From Periplaneta americana (taxonomy: Eukaryota; Arthropoda; Insecta; Blattodea; Blattidae): 64,000 nucleotides of DNA. The stretch lies in contig NC_091124.1 in NCBI RefSeq assembly GCF_040183065.1, positions 67,739,501 through 67,803,500 of the forward strand, in the 5' to 3' direction. Position numbers and translations under genes: made by a program. The notes under the pieces are model-generated. The model worked only from the letters and a program-made list of their open reading frames with translations. It was not told the origin of the DNA and made no database searches. The stretch's first letter is position 1, and the number at the start of each line of letters is the position of its first letter. This document shows positions 63,400 to 64,000 of this stretch, piece by piece.

Positions 63400-64000
63400 A
63401 TCAAATTCAATCAAGAATGTCTCAAACGAGAGACGTACACATAAACATAAAAAACAACTCATATATAGCACACAGAAAACAATAGCTGCAGCAGAGAAAA
63501 TATACATACAAAACAATATAAAACATTTACATTACATGAAAAACAAACACAACGCAAATGCATATAAGATATACTTGCAGCTAACAAAACAGTACATCAT
63601 ATACAATTAGAGGAAATCATTTTACATATGAACGAAGTAATAACACAAATAAGTGAAAAGATATAGAAACAAACTAGCAACATTAACCGATAAACAAAGA
63701 AACCACCACACACAAATTCCATCCTAAGATATTCACAATGTAACATTCAGTCAAAATGAAACGAAATTACTTGAAAAGGGACTAAAACATAACCTACAAC
63801 ATAACAAGACACCAAAAACACAACAAATGCAAACGATCATTAATGCAGAAACAGCAATTCAAAAACACAAGCACAACACCAAGAATACATTCGACAAGAT
63901 TTACTAAGAAACATAGATAAAATAAATGAATCTATAACTGATAAACATGAAATTGAAACAATAAAGACATTAAGAGAGAAACAACAAGCACACAATTTAA
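63400..64000 (+). mobile_element. Penelope-like retroelement ORF, N-terminal part (partial)
   Basis: Readings: EKYRNKLATLTDKQRNHHT, then NETKLLEKGLKHNL, MQTIINAETAIQK, and in a shifted frame QEYIRQDLLRNIDKINESIT and EIETIKTLREKQQAHNL. The LLEKGLK.N and later IKTLREK phrases match the region before the reverse transcriptase core of Penelope-like elements as I know them. A one-base shift lies near 63860. The element runs off the window. Confidence 0.55.

Overview
This is eukaryotic nuclear DNA, almost certainly from an insect with a large, transposon-rich genome. The signs are long AT-rich introns with GT-AG splice sites, many tRNA-derived SINEs, LINE tails, Tc1/mariner, Tigger/pogo, hAT and Harbinger-type elements, and abundant (TA)n microsatellites. 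Several repeat tails look like ones I associate with cockroaches and termites (Blattodea). That is an impression, not a database result. No bacterial genes, CRISPR arrays, operons, rRNA genes or intact tRNA genes are visible.

Three spliced protein-coding genes can be reconstructed. (1) On the + strand, 7615-24419, seven coding exons give a 357-residue protein with six C2H2 zinc fingers, an AT-hook-like RPRGRP motif and an acidic serine-rich tail. I do not recognise an orthologue. Its first intron appears to use a GC donor. (2) On the + strand, 37098-52012, five coding exons give a 181-residue DENR (density-regulated protein). DENR is the SUI1-domain partner of MCTS1 in translation reinitiation. 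(3) On the - strand, 58587 down to 52361, five coding exons give a 136-residue RNA polymerase III subunit RPC9 (CRCP/POLR3I). Four of these exons are secure; the 11-nt first coding exon is tentative. DENR and RPC9 converge tail to tail, with candidate poly(A) signals on opposite strands only about 50 bp apart.

Layout: 1-7.5 kb is intergenic, with a truncated LINE whose 3' region is interrupted by a SINE. 7.6-24.4 kb is the zinc-finger gene, with introns holding SINEs, a 249-bp MITE, tandem repeats and a hAT remnant carrying a SINE. 24.4-37.0 kb is intergenic, with LINE, mariner, hAT, Harbinger-like and foldback elements. 37.1-52.3 kb is DENR, whose 5.9-kb fourth intron holds a pogo-like pseudogene and at least four other insertions. 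52.3-58.6 kb is RPC9, with a mariner and a SINE in its last intron and rearranged LINE pieces and a MITE in its second. 58.6-64 kb is intergenic, with a Tc1 relic, LINE tails, a long hairpin and a Penelope-like fragment at the window edge.

The two recognised genes are housekeeping factors (translation reinitiation and Pol III transcription) and nothing shows that they act together. I found no convincing new gene system. The most useful observations concern mobile elements: nested insertions with readable target-site duplications, a SINE whose tail carries a long (TA)n tract, several nonautonomous DNA element families with clear termini, and the unusual splice site.
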